Origin: an uncultured Microbacterium sp.
GTDB lineage: Bacteria; Actinomycetota; Actinomycetes; Actinomycetales; Microbacteriaceae
Length of the DNA stretch: 64,000 bases
NCBI RefSeq assembly: GCF_937927635.1
Contig: NZ_CALBRW010000018.1
Coordinates: forward strand, 186,001 to 250,000
Reading direction: 5' to 3'
Each line of letters opens with the position of its first letter. Position 1 is the first letter of the stretch. The translations under genes were made by a program, and so were the position numbers. Below are positions 33,573 to 41,736 of this stretch, piece after piece. A model generated the notes under the pieces. The model saw nothing but the letters and a program-made list of their open reading frames with translations. It had not been told where the DNA came from and ran no database searches.

Positions 33573-34952
33573 ATGGCTGATATCGATGTGGATGTGCTCG
33601 TCATCGGATGGGGCAAGGGCGGCAAGACCCTCGCCGGAGCCCTCGGCCGCAAGGGGCGATCCGTCGCCCTCGTGGAGCAGTCGACGGCGATGTACGGCGG
33701 CAGCTGCATCAACATCGCGTGCATCCCGACGAAGGACCTCGTGCACAGCGCCTCCGAGCGCCGCCCCGAGGATGACCCGCAGGCGTGGTTCACCACCGCC
33801 GTCGCGGGCCGCGATGCGCTGACCGAGAAGCTGCGCGCCCGCAACCACGCGATGCTCGCCGAGGTCGACACCGTGACACTCATCGACGGCCATGCCCGGT
33901 TCACCGGCGCGCACGAGGTGCAGGTCAGCGCCGGCGAGGACACCCTGACCGTCCACGCCGAGGCGATCATCATCAACACCGGAACCGCGCCCGCCGAACC
34001 ACGCTTCCCGGTCGAGAGCTCGCGGGTGTTCGATTCGACCACCATCCAGCATGTCGACCCGCTCCCGCAGCGGCTCGTCGTCATCGGCGGCGGGTACGTC
34101 GGCCTGGAGTTCGCCGGCATGTTCTCGAAGTTCGGGTCGCAGGTCACCCTCATCGACCACGGCGACACGTTCATGCGCAACGAGGACCGTGACGTGGCGG
34201 ATGCCGCCCGGACCCTGCTCGAGGAAACCGGAGTGCAGATCATTCTCGGCGGCGATGTGCGCAGCATCCGAGACGAAGCAGGGAGCACGACCGTCGCCCT
34301 CGCCGTCGGCGACCAGAGCCGGACGCTCACGACGGATGCCGTGCTCGTGGCGGTCGGACGGCGACCGGTCACCGCCGAGCTCGGACTCGCCACCGCCGGC
34401 GTCGCGGTCGACGAGCGAGGCTACGTCGTGGTCGATGACCGGCTGCGCACCTCGGTGCCGCACATCTTCGCCGTCGGCGACGTCAACGGCGGGCCCCAGT
34501 TCACCTACATCTCACTGGACGACAACCGGATCGTGATGGACCAGCTGGACGGGTCGGGCGTCCGGTCGACCACGGACCGCATGGCCGTCCCCTACACGGT
34601 GTTCCTCACCCCTCCCCTCGGTCGCGTGGGCATGAACGAGGCTCAGGCGAGGGAGAGCGGACGACGTGTGCTGGTCGCATCCAAGCCCATCGCCGACATC
34701 GCCGCGATGCCTCGCCCGAAGATCGTCGGCGAGACCCACGGGCTCATCAAGCTGCTCATCGACGCGGACACCGACCTGGTCCTCGGTGCCGCGGTGTTCT
34801 CGATCGACGCTCAGGAGGTCATCAACCTCGTCGCACTCGCGATGCGCCACGACGTGACGGCCGCCGAGCTGCGCGACAGCATCTGGACGCATCCGTCGAG
34901 CACCGAGGCGCTCAACGAAGTGCTCGCCGCACGGCATCCGCTGGGCAGTTGA
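33573..34952 (+). CDS. RclA-like FAD-dependent pyridine nucleotide-disulfide oxidoreductase
   Basis: 459 residues. FAD-binding LVIGWGKGGKTLAGALG is followed by the redox disulfide C45-C50 in YGGSCINIACIPTKDLVH. NAD(P)H is bound at VVIGGGYVGLEFAGMF; FAVGDVNGGPQFTYISLDD is the second FAD motif; the C-terminal dimerisation domain ends with WTHPSSTEALNEVL, with a His where the family base usually is. The GKGGKT and INIxCIPTK patterns match the RclA branch, linked to resistance to reactive chlorine and copper, rather than lipoamide or mercuric reductase (no C-terminal Cys pair). It stands alone, without rclB, rclC or rclR homologues beside it. Confidence 0.85.
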   Translation: MADIDVDVLVIGWGKGGKTLAGALGRKGRSVALVEQSTAMYGGSCINIACIPTKDLVHSASERRPEDDPQAWFTTAVAGRDALTEKLRARNHAMLAEVDTVTLIDGHARFTGAHEVQVSAGEDTLTVHAEAIIINTGTAPAEPRFPVESSRVFDSTTIQHVDPLPQRLVVIGGGYVGLEFAGMFSKFGSQVTLIDHGDTFMRNEDRDVADAARTLLEETGVQIILGGDVRSIRDEAGSTTVALAVGDQSRTLTTDAVLVAVGRRPVTAELGLATAGVAVDERGYVVVDDRLRTSVPHIFAVGDVNGGPQFTYISLDDNRIVMDQLDGSGVRSTTDRMAVPYTVFLTPPLGRVGMNEAQARESGRRVLVASKPIADIAAMPRPKIVGETHGLIKLLIDADTDLVLGAAVFSIDAQEVINLVALAMRHDVTAAELRDSIWTHPSSTEALNEVLAARHPLGS

Positions 34953-34977
34953 TCCCGCCAGACTCAGCCCCGGCGGC

Positions 34978-36225
34978 TCAGTCGAACCGCACCCCGTACA
35001 TGGTGGTGTCGGAGCCGGCCTCCAGGCGGCGCATGCCGAGGCGCTCGTAGAACGCGCCGGCGCCGGCGTTCTCGGGATTCATGCCCAGGTGCAGGCCGGT
35101 CACGCCGCGACGGCGCAGCTCGGCGAACAGCGTCTCGATCAGACGGCGGCCCAGACCCTGGCCCTGCGTCTCGGGCAGCAGGTCGATGTGCAGGTGCGCG
35201 GGGTACTCGGCGACGTGCGGCTCCCGGCCCGGAGCGCGTCGGGCGGCATAGCCGATCATGCTGTCCTGGCGCGTGGGCTCGGCCCCGCCCGACAGCGGAT
35301 AACGGCCTGAGACGCTCGGCCACCACGCGTCGTGGAACCAGGCCTCGAACGCCTCGGTGTCATCCGTGGAGACGATATAGCCGATCGTGCGGCCGTCCTC
35401 GGACTCGACGACCCAGCAGAGGTCCGGATGCCGCTCGACGTACGGCACGGCGAAGATGTCGCCCCACAGCCGATCGTCGGTGAACATACCGGTCGCGTCG
35501 CGTCCGACATCCGCCGTCCTCACGCACACCTCGTACATCGCATCGCGATCGGAGGGACGGTAGGGACGGATGCTCGACACGGACGGCTCCTTCACGTCCG
35601 GGCGGATGCCGGAACCCATCCAGCCTAGCGACGCCCACGGCCCCGCAACCGCGGCGACCAGCACCACGGCAGCCGAGCCGACCAGCATCCCGCCGATGGT
35701 GTCGGTGAGCCAGTGCACGCTGAGGATCGTCCTCGACAGCGCCATCGCGACGGTCCAGATCGCCCCCAGCACGGCCACCCATCGTCGTGGGAAGATCAGA
35801 TACAGGATCACCGCCAGCGTCGCGGCGTTGGCCGTATGCCCGGAGGGGAATGATCCCGGATCCGAGACCACCAGCATGTCCTCAGGACGGGCCCTGCTGA
35901 ACAGCGCCTTCAGCAGCTGCGCGAGGGCGACGCTCAGCACCAGCGACGCGGCCGCGAACACGGCGGCCCTCCACCTTCGGACGATCACGAGCGCCGCGAT
36001 CAGCAGCAGCGGCACCAGCAGCGAGGCGCGCCACCCGCCGCCGATCCAGTTCAGCGCGTACGAGATCGCCAGCATCCACGGCTGCCGGATGCCCTTCGTC
36101 AGATCGTGCCAGCCCTGATCGAGTCCGTTCACCCCGCCGCCGAACGCCGTCACCGCGACCAGTCCCAGCACGACGGCTCCGGCCAGCAGGGCGGTGCCGC
36201 CGACCAGCATCCGAGTTCGCACCAT
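34978..36225 (-). CDS. PAP2 phosphatase membrane domain continuous with a GNAT acetyltransferase domain
   Basis: One frame of about 415 residues. Residues about 1-205 form a PAP2 membrane phosphatase with all three motifs: KALFSRARPE, FPSGHTAN and SRTILSVHWLTD. Residues about 215-415 form a GNAT N-acetyltransferase with the acetyl-CoA loop PETQGQGLGRRLIETL and NPENAGAGAFYERLGM. No stop separates them. A strong internal start exists (GTG 35580, AAGGAG 6 nt upstream), which would give a 200-residue free GNAT. So this may be a true fusion, a fusion that also makes the free GNAT, or two genes joined by loss of a stop. ATG 36225 is the chosen start; sequence upstream of it looks non-coding. Confidence 0.8.
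   Translation of the reverse strand: MVRTRMLVGGTALLAGAVVLGLVAVTAFGGGVNGLDQGWHDLTKGIRQPWMLAISYALNWIGGGWRASLLVPLLLIAALVIVRRWRAAVFAAASLVLSVALAQLLKALFSRARPEDMLVVSDPGSFPSGHTANAATLAVILYLIFPRRWVAVLGAIWTVAMALSRTILSVHWLTDTIGGMLVGSAAVVLVAAVAGPWASLGWMGSGIRPDVKEPSVSSIRPYRPSDRDAMYEVCVRTADVGRDATGMFTDDRLWGDIFAVPYVERHPDLCWVVESEDGRTIGYIVSTDDTEAFEAWFHDAWWPSVSGRYPLSGGAEPTRQDSMIGYAARRAPGREPHVAEYPAHLHIDLLPETQGQGLGRRLIETLFAELRRRGVTGLHLGMNPENAGAGAFYERLGMRRLEAGSDTTMYGVRFD
35578..35592 (-). promoter_or_regulatory. Internal ribosome binding site and GTG start for the GNAT part
   Basis: AAGGAG (35587-35592) followed by 6 nt and GTG (35578-35580) inside the PAP2-GNAT frame. The product would begin VSSIRPYRPSDRDAM, a natural GNAT N-terminus. 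Confidence 0.6.
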
Positions 36226-36270
36226 CACCCCATTCTGCCCGCGACTCCGCCGGCCCTGCGCGGGCGGGGA

Positions 36271-36276
36271 TATCCT
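36271..36276 (+). promoter_or_regulatory. -10 box of the cupin gene, apparently leaderless
   Basis: TATCCT with 6 nt to ATG 36283. Confidence 0.45.
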
Positions 36277-36282
36277 CGGGCT

Positions 36283-36618
36283 ATGAGCTTCGCCACGTCC
36301 CATCTGCTCCTGGCCGCCTCGGCGGCCGACCTCGTCGCCGCGCACCCCGTGGAGGAGGGCCGCGTGCGTCCGCATCGCACGATGGACGGCGACGGGTTCA
36401 AGATCCGCACGCTGGTGATGGATGCCGGCGCCGTGCTGCGCCAGCACCGTGCCCCGGTGCCGATCCTCGTGCAGGTCGTGTCCGGCCGCATCCTGTTCCG
36501 CGTGGACGGCGTCGAGTACGACCTCACCGCCGGCGGGACGATCCAGGTGACGGCATTCGAGCCGCACGAGCTGGAGGCCGTCGAGCCCTCGCACGTGCTG
36601 CTCACCCTGATGGGCTGA
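36283..36618 (+). CDS. Small cupin-domain protein
   Basis: 111 residues. A single small beta-barrel is suggested by GAVLRQHRAPVPILVQVVSG, RVDGVEYDLTAGGTIQ and FEPHELEAVEPSHVLLTLM. Metal-binding His residues in HRA and FEPHE match cupin motifs 1 and 2 in part. Function unknown. It stands alone between the PAP2-GNAT gene (divergent) and a convergent exporter gene whose stop is 5 bp away. Confidence 0.75.
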   Translation: MSFATSHLLLAASAADLVAAHPVEEGRVRPHRTMDGDGFKIRTLVMDAGAVLRQHRAPVPILVQVVSGRILFRVDGVEYDLTAGGTIQVTAFEPHELEAVEPSHVLLTLMG

Positions 36619-36623
36619 CGCGC

Positions 36624-37970
36624 TCAGGGCGCGAGCATCGCGACCTGGCGCGGGCGCACGATCAGCCACAGCGCCAGGATCGCCACCACCGCGCAGCCGA
36701 CCATCACGATGGCCATGGTCGTCGCCGTGATGCCCGAGCCCGCCGAGATCAGGCCGACGGCGGGCGAGATGATGGCCGCGACGCCGTTGTTGCTGGCGCC
36801 GAGCACGGATGCCGCGGTGCCGGCGGCCTTGCCGTGCCTATCCAGCGCGAGCACCTGCACGCACGGGAAAGTGAAGCCGCACGCGGTCATGAACAGCCAC
36901 AGCGGGATCACCGTGCCCCAGAATCCGGCGCCGACCTGGTCGCAGACGATGATGGTGGCTCCGGAGACGAGCAGTGTCCCGGTGGAGTACGCCATCACCC
37001 ACTGCGGGCCGAACCGCGCCGCCAGTCGTGCCGCCGCCTGCACGCCGCCGACCACGCCCAACGAGTTGGCGGCGAACAGCAGGCCGTACTCCTGCGGGTT
37101 CAGCCCGTGCGTCTGCTGGAACAGGAACGGCGACGCCGACAGGTACGAGAACAGCCCCGAGAACGTCATCGCACCGATGATCAGCACGCCGACGAACACG
37201 CGATCCGAGAACACGCTGCGATAGCGCTGCAGCACCGTGCTGGAGCCGCGCTCCTGGCGCCGCTCGCGCGGCAGGGTCTCGGGCATCAGCAGGATCGTCG
37301 CCAGCAGCATCACGGCGCCGTACCCCGCCAGCACCACGAAGATGCCCCGCCACGGCATGACCGTCAGAAGCCCGGAGCCGATGATGGGCGCGATCACGGG
37401 TGCGACGCCCGAGACCAGCGCCAGCCGCGAGAGCATGACCACCAGTCGCCTGCCGCCGAACAGGTCGCGCACGATGGCCATCGCCACCACGCCGCCGGCC
37501 GCGGCGCCGATGCCCATCACCACGCGTGCGGTTCCCAGCAGGATCAGATCGGGGGCGATGGCGGCCGCGATGCTGGAGAGCACGTGCAGCGCGGTCACGA
37601 CGATCAGCGGCACGCGCCGGCCGACCTTGTCGCTGAGCGGGCCGACGATCAGCTGCCCGATCGCGAAGCCGATCATCGTGCCGGTCAGGGTCAGCTGGAT
37701 CATGGCGGCGGAGGTGTCGAAGTCCGCCTCGAGTTCGGGGAACGCCGGCAGGTACAGGTCGATCGTGAACGGGCCGAGCGCCGTGAGCGCGCCGAGCAGG
37801 ATGATGTACAGCACCCGCCGCCGGGTGGAGATGGCATCGCCGGGATGCAGCATGATCGGCGCGGTCGCCGGGTCCGCGCCGAGGGTGCGGATGGCCCCGG
37901 TGGGCGTGGACGTGCGGATGGCGCCGGTGACGGCGCGGATGCTTCCGGTGGGGGTGCGCTGGTCGCTCAC
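36624..37970 (-). CDS. Bcr/CflA-family MFS multidrug efflux transporter
   Basis: 448 residues and 12 predicted helices. ALGPFTIDLYLPAFPELEADF and IGQLIVGPLSDKVGRRVPLIV (helix 1-2 region and motif A) are hallmarks of the Bcr/CflA group of drug/H+ antiporters. The first 45 residues are unusual: a soluble tail with the repeated unit TGSIR/TGAIR (three times). GTG 37970 is taken as the start. The upstream region has a TAGCAT box and a palindrome that may control it. Confidence 0.88.
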   Translation of the reverse strand: MSDQRTPTGSIRAVTGAIRTSTPTGAIRTLGADPATAPIMLHPGDAISTRRRVLYIILLGALTALGPFTIDLYLPAFPELEADFDTSAAMIQLTLTGTMIGFAIGQLIVGPLSDKVGRRVPLIVVTALHVLSSIAAAIAPDLILLGTARVVMGIGAAAGGVVAMAIVRDLFGGRRLVVMLSRLALVSGVAPVIAPIIGSGLLTVMPWRGIFVVLAGYGAVMLLATILLMPETLPRERRQERGSSTVLQRYRSVFSDRVFVGVLIIGAMTFSGLFSYLSASPFLFQQTHGLNPQEYGLLFAANSLGVVGGVQAAARLAARFGPQWVMAYSTGTLLVSGATIIVCDQVGAGFWGTVIPLWLFMTACGFTFPCVQVLALDRHGKAAGTAASVLGASNNGVAAIISPAVGLISAGSGITATTMAIVMVGCAVVAILALWLIVRPRQVAMLAP

Positions 37971-37996
37971 GGAGGACTTTCAGAAGAGGAGCGGAT

Positions 37997-38023
37997 GCTG
38001 CGCTCGAATCGATTCGGCGCAGC
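37997..38023. promoter_or_regulatory. Palindrome downstream of the exporter's probable promoter
   Basis: A perfect 12-bp core CGAATCGATTCG (38005-38016) is extended by GCTGCGC/GCGCAGC arms with one bulged T. A TAGCAT -10-like box lies at 38035-38040, so the palindrome would sit just past the transcription start of the efflux gene. It could be a repressor operator or an RNA hairpin, and could also end metB transcription. Confidence 0.45.
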
Positions 38024-38062
38024 GGAAGTCTCCCATGCTACTCGCCTCGGGACGCGCCGGAG

Positions 38063-39217
38063 TCAGCGGGCGATGCGCTCCAGCGTCTCCTCGAGATCGG
38101 CGATGAGATCGGCGACGTCCTCGATGCCCACCGACAGGCGCACGATGTTCTCCGGCACTGCCAGCGGGGTGCCGCGCAGTGCCGCGTGCGTCATCTCCGG
38201 CGGGTAGCACAGCAGCGACTCGACCCCGCCGAGGGACTCCGCCAGCTGGAACAGCGTGGTCGACTCCGTGAACGCGCGCGCGGCCGCAGGGCCCGCGGCA
38301 AGGCCCAGTGACAGCATCCCGCCGAACCCGCTCATCTGCCGTGCGGCGATGTCGTGGCCGGGATGCGACGGGAGCCCCGGGTAGTAGACCTCGGAGAACT
38401 CCGGCCGTTCTGCCGCCCACTCCGCGAGCGCCTGGGCGTTCTCGCAGTGCTGGCGCACCCGCACGGACAGCGTCTTGATGCCTCGGGTGGTGAGCCACGC
38501 ATCCATCGGCGCCGACACCGCGCCGACGACGAACTGCTGGTCGCTCACGGCCTGCGCGAACCGGTCATCCCCCAGCACGACGGCACCGCCCAGCACGTCG
38601 GAGTGCCCGCCCAGGTACTTGGTGGTGGAGTGCACCACGGCATCCGCTCCCAGCTCCAGCGGGCGCTGCAGCGCCGGCGACGCGAAGGTGTTGTCCGCGA
38701 CCAGCAGCGCGCCGCCGGCATGCGCGATCTCGGCGACCGCCGCGATGTCGACGATCTTCAGCAGCGGGTTCGACGGCGTCTCCAGCCAGACGATGCGGGT
38801 CTCGGGACGCAGCGCAGCGCGCACGGCATCCAGATCCTGCAGGTCGGCGGTGCTGACCGTGATCCCCCACGGCACCAAGACGGCATCCAGCAGCCGGTAG
38901 GTGCCGCCGTACACGTCGGCGCCCAGCAGCACGTGATCGCCGGGCTTGAGGATGCCGCGCAGCAGCGCGTCCTCGGCGGCCAGCCCGGAGGCGAACGAGT
39001 ACGCCGACGCCCCGCCCTCGAGCGCGGCGACCTGCGTCTCCAGCGACGACCGCGTCGGATTGCCCGCACGGTTGTACTCGAACCCGCCGCGGTGCACGTT
39101 GATGCCGTCCTGCACATGCGTGGACGCCTGATAGATCGGCGGCACGATCGCACCGGTGACCGGGTCGGGCGTCTGCCCGGCATGGATGGCTCGGGTGGCG
39201 AACGCGCGGTCGGACAT
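38063..39217 (-). CDS. metB: Cystathionine gamma-synthase/lyase-type PLP enzyme
   Basis: 384 residues of the Cys/Met metabolism PLP family. It starts with RAFATRAIHAGQTPDPVTG; YNRAGNPTRSSLE and the PLP lysine in VHSTTKYLGGHSDV are diagnostic, with the phosphate-binding ASGLAAEDALL. Cystathionine gamma-synthase (succinyl- or acetyl-homoserine with cysteine) is the most likely role, but gamma-lyase activity cannot be excluded. GAGGAG lies before ATG 39217. It stands alone between a sugar ABC operon and the efflux gene. Confidence 0.88.
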   Translation of the reverse strand: MSDRAFATRAIHAGQTPDPVTGAIVPPIYQASTHVQDGINVHRGGFEYNRAGNPTRSSLETQVAALEGGASAYSFASGLAAEDALLRGILKPGDHVLLGADVYGGTYRLLDAVLVPWGITVSTADLQDLDAVRAALRPETRIVWLETPSNPLLKIVDIAAVAEIAHAGGALLVADNTFASPALQRPLELGADAVVHSTTKYLGGHSDVLGGAVVLGDDRFAQAVSDQQFVVGAVSAPMDAWLTTRGIKTLSVRVRQHCENAQALAEWAAERPEFSEVYYPGLPSHPGHDIAARQMSGFGGMLSLGLAAGPAAARAFTESTTLFQLAESLGGVESLLCYPPEMTHAALRGTPLAVPENIVRLSVGIEDVADLIADLEETLERIAR

Positions 39218-39269
39218 GGCACTCCTCAGGGCAGGCGGACAGCCCTCTCACGCTACGCGCGGGCGCTGC

Positions 39270-39319
39270 GGCATCCGGCATCCTGTTACGCCGCGAGACG
39301 CGACAGGATGCCAGATGCC
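39270..39319 (-). terminator. Terminator hairpin of the sugar ABC operon
   Basis: GGCATCCGGCATCCTGT (39270-39286) pairs with 39303-39319 over 17 bp with one mismatch; loop 16 nt. It begins 8 bp after the last permease gene and precedes metB. Confidence 0.65.
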
Positions 39320-39326
39320 GACGGGA

Positions 39327-40295
39327 TCAGCCCTTCGTCGCGCCGGCCAGCAGGCCGCGCACGAAGAAGCGCTGCAGGGCGAAGAACACGATCAGCGGGA
39401 CGATGATCGAGATGAAGGTACCGGCCGACTGCAGGAACCAGCGGTTGCCCCACGTGCCCGACAGCGAGTTCAGCGCCTGGGTGATCGGCAGTGCGCCGGG
39501 CGAGGCGAAGATCGTCGCGACCAGCAGGTCGTTCCACACCCAGAGGAACTGGAAGATGCCGAACGAGGCGATGGCGGGCATCGCCAGCGGCAGGATGATG
39601 CGGAAGAACACCTGTCCGTGGCCGGCGCCGTCCACGCGCGCCGCCTCGACGACATCGCCGGGGATCTCGGAGATGAAGTTGTGCAGCATGAACGTGGCCA
39701 GCGGCAGCGCGAAGATCGCATGCGCGATCCACACCCGGGCGAAGCTGTAGTCCAGGTCGTTCAGCGTGTAACCGGGGAACACCTGCACGTCGCCGATGGT
39801 GAGGCCGTTGGAGAACAGGCTCAGCAGCGGCACCAGGGCCATCTGCAGCGGCACGATCTGCAGCGCGAACACGAAGACGAACAGCAGGTTGCGGCCCTTG
39901 AAGTCGATCCAGGCGAAGGCGTACGCGGCCAGCGACGCCAGCGCGATCGGGATGACCGTGGCCGGGATGGTGATGGCCAGCGAGTTCACGAACGCCACGG
40001 CCAGCGTGGTCGACGTGCCGCCCGAGGTGAGCGCCTGCACGTAGTTGTCGAGCGTGAACTTCGGGTCGGTGAACACCGTCCACCATCCGGTGGTCTGCGT
40101 GTCGGCGCCAGGCCGGAACGAGGTGACGAACAGGCCGAAGGTGGGGATCGTCCAGAAGAAGGCGATGATCACGGCGGCGATCGTCGCGCCCTTGGAGGTG
40201 AGCTTCTTGTGGGCGATGGCCTCGGTGCGGCGCGTGTCCCTGGCGACCTGACGCTTGGAGCGGGTGTCGCGGACGATGGCTTCGGTGGCGCTCAT
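39327..40295 (-). CDS. Carbohydrate ABC transporter permease (MalG/AglG-like)
   Basis: 322 residues, six helices after a basic N-terminal tail. The ATPase-docking loop reads PGDVVEAARVDGAGHGQVFFRIILPLAMP, the EAA motif of MalG-type permeases. Its ATG overlaps the stop of the first permease gene (TGATG, 40295), so synthesis is coupled. It is the last gene of an importer operon that lacks an ATPase gene, so a shared ATPase elsewhere (MsiK-like) is expected. Confidence 0.92.
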   Translation of the reverse strand: MSATEAIVRDTRSKRQVARDTRRTEAIAHKKLTSKGATIAAVIIAFFWTIPTFGLFVTSFRPGADTQTTGWWTVFTDPKFTLDNYVQALTSGGTSTTLAVAFVNSLAITIPATVIPIALASLAAYAFAWIDFKGRNLLFVFVFALQIVPLQMALVPLLSLFSNGLTIGDVQVFPGYTLNDLDYSFARVWIAHAIFALPLATFMLHNFISEIPGDVVEAARVDGAGHGQVFFRIILPLAMPAIASFGIFQFLWVWNDLLVATIFASPGALPITQALNSLSGTWGNRWFLQSAGTFISIIVPLIVFFALQRFFVRGLLAGATKG

Positions 40296-41644
40296 CAGCG
40301 GATCTCCCTCTGCTTGGTCATGGATCGGGCGTTGTAGACGATCAGCGGCAGCACGAACAGGAACAGCACCACGGCCAGCGCCGAGGAGTGCCCGTAGCTC
40401 TGGAAGCGCTGCTGCTGGTTGACCATCTCGAAGCCCAGCACGGTGGTGTCATCGCGACCGCCGGTCATCACGGCGACGATGTCGTACACCTTCAGAGACA
40501 TGATCGTGATGGTCGTCAGCACGACGATCAGAGAAGAGCGGATGCCCGGGACGGTGACGTTCGTGAACCGCTGCCACGCGTTGGTGCCATCCAGCTCCGC
40601 GGCCTCCATCTGCTCGACGGGCACGGCCTTGATGGCGGCCGAGAGGATCACCATCGCGAAGCCGGTCTGCGTCCAGATGAACACGATCAGCAGCATGATG
40701 GTGTTCAGCAGCGGCTTGACCGCCAGCCAGTTGACAGGATCGCCGCCGAACATCGTGACGATGGCGTTCAGCAGGCCGAGCTGGTCGCCCTGCCGGTAGT
40801 CGTACATGAACTTCCAGATGATGCCGGCGCCCACGAACGAGATCGCGACCGGCATGAACACGAGCACCTTGAGGATCTTCTCGCCGCGCGCCCTGTCGAT
40901 GAAGACGGCGTAGGCGAGACCGAAGGCGACCGAGATGGTGGGCGCCAGCAGCGCCCAGATGAGGGTGTTGATCACCGACCAGGTGCCGACCGGGTTCGTG
41001 AACACCCAGATGTAGTTGTCCAGCCCGACGAAGTCCTTGCCGGTCTTGTCGAAGAACGACTTGAAGATCGTCGCGACGGCCGGGTAGATCAGGCCCATCA
41101 GCAGCATGATCGCCGCCGGGGCCATGAAGAGGATGAGCTGGAACAGGTAGCCCGCGCCCTGCCGCGAGCGGTAGTCCGCGAAGAACAGCAGCGCACCGGA
41201 GAGCAGGGCGATGGCCACGACGTACAGCACCGCATTGGCGTACGGGCGCAGCAGCATGAAGGAGAGCACCGGGATCACCAGGCACGCGACCAGCCGCATG
41301 ACGAAGTAGCCCTTGCCCGGGCGCGGTGCGTACTCGATGAGCACCAGCAGGATCGCCACCACGATGCCGAAGGCCAGCAGCACCACGGGGATCTGCACGA
41401 GCGGCGGCATCTCCCCCAGCCACATGAAGAACGTGTTCAGCGAGACCGAGCCCAGCGCGATGCGGGCGGGATCCTCGACGGGCGCCGAGAACAGCAGCAG
41501 GAAGAACAGCGCGACGATCAGCGCGAAGCCGACCACGACGAGCGTGCGGGTGATCGCACGCCCCTTGGCATCGACGCCGTGCGTGGTCTGCGGAAGCTCG
41601 CCGCCCGTGTCCGTCTCTGTCTCGTCGACGATGACCTGTGACAT
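40295..41644 (-). CDS. Carbohydrate ABC transporter permease (MalF/AglF-like) with N-terminal extension
   Basis: 449 residues, longer than simple MalF-type permeases (about 300). Extra hydrophobic segments fill residues 30-180 (VVVGFALIVALFFLLLFS and others) before the six-helix permease core. The EAA loop is VEQMEAAELDGTNAWQRFTNVTVPGIR. The extension is like the AglF branch of alpha-glucoside permeases. ATG 41644 is chosen; the upstream sequence is non-coding. A 10-bp hairpin separates it from the binding-protein gene. Confidence 0.9.
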   Translation of the reverse strand: MSQVIVDETETDTGGELPQTTHGVDAKGRAITRTLVVVGFALIVALFFLLLFSAPVEDPARIALGSVSLNTFFMWLGEMPPLVQIPVVLLAFGIVVAILLVLIEYAPRPGKGYFVMRLVACLVIPVLSFMLLRPYANAVLYVVAIALLSGALLFFADYRSRQGAGYLFQLILFMAPAAIMLLMGLIYPAVATIFKSFFDKTGKDFVGLDNYIWVFTNPVGTWSVINTLIWALLAPTISVAFGLAYAVFIDRARGEKILKVLVFMPVAISFVGAGIIWKFMYDYRQGDQLGLLNAIVTMFGGDPVNWLAVKPLLNTIMLLIVFIWTQTGFAMVILSAAIKAVPVEQMEAAELDGTNAWQRFTNVTVPGIRSSLIVVLTTITIMSLKVYDIVAVMTGGRDDTTVLGFEMVNQQQRFQSYGHSSALAVVLFLFVLPLIVYNARSMTKQREIR

Positions 41645-41665
41645 GGATTCCCCTTCTGGTGGTGC

Positions 41666-41703
41666 GGATGCGGGGCCGAGCTGGTGTGCCCGACCCCGCA
41701 TCC
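41666..41703 (-). terminator. Attenuating hairpin between binding-protein and permease genes
   Basis: GGATGCGGGG (41666-41675) pairs exactly with CCCCGCATCC (41694-41703), with further partial pairing inside. In binding-protein-dependent operons such hairpins lower permease expression relative to the receptor. Confidence 0.55.
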
Positions 41704-41736
41704 GTCAGCAGGTTGCGCTCAGACTAGCGCGACCGA

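Noticed and set aside
33468..33600. Small open frames over the tRNA-Ser and its terminator
   Set aside because: They overlap a clear tRNA and hairpin and have no ribosome sites.
34978..36669. A longer PAP2-GNAT start at 36669
   Set aside because: The extension is antisense to the cupin gene and has no membrane or domain features.
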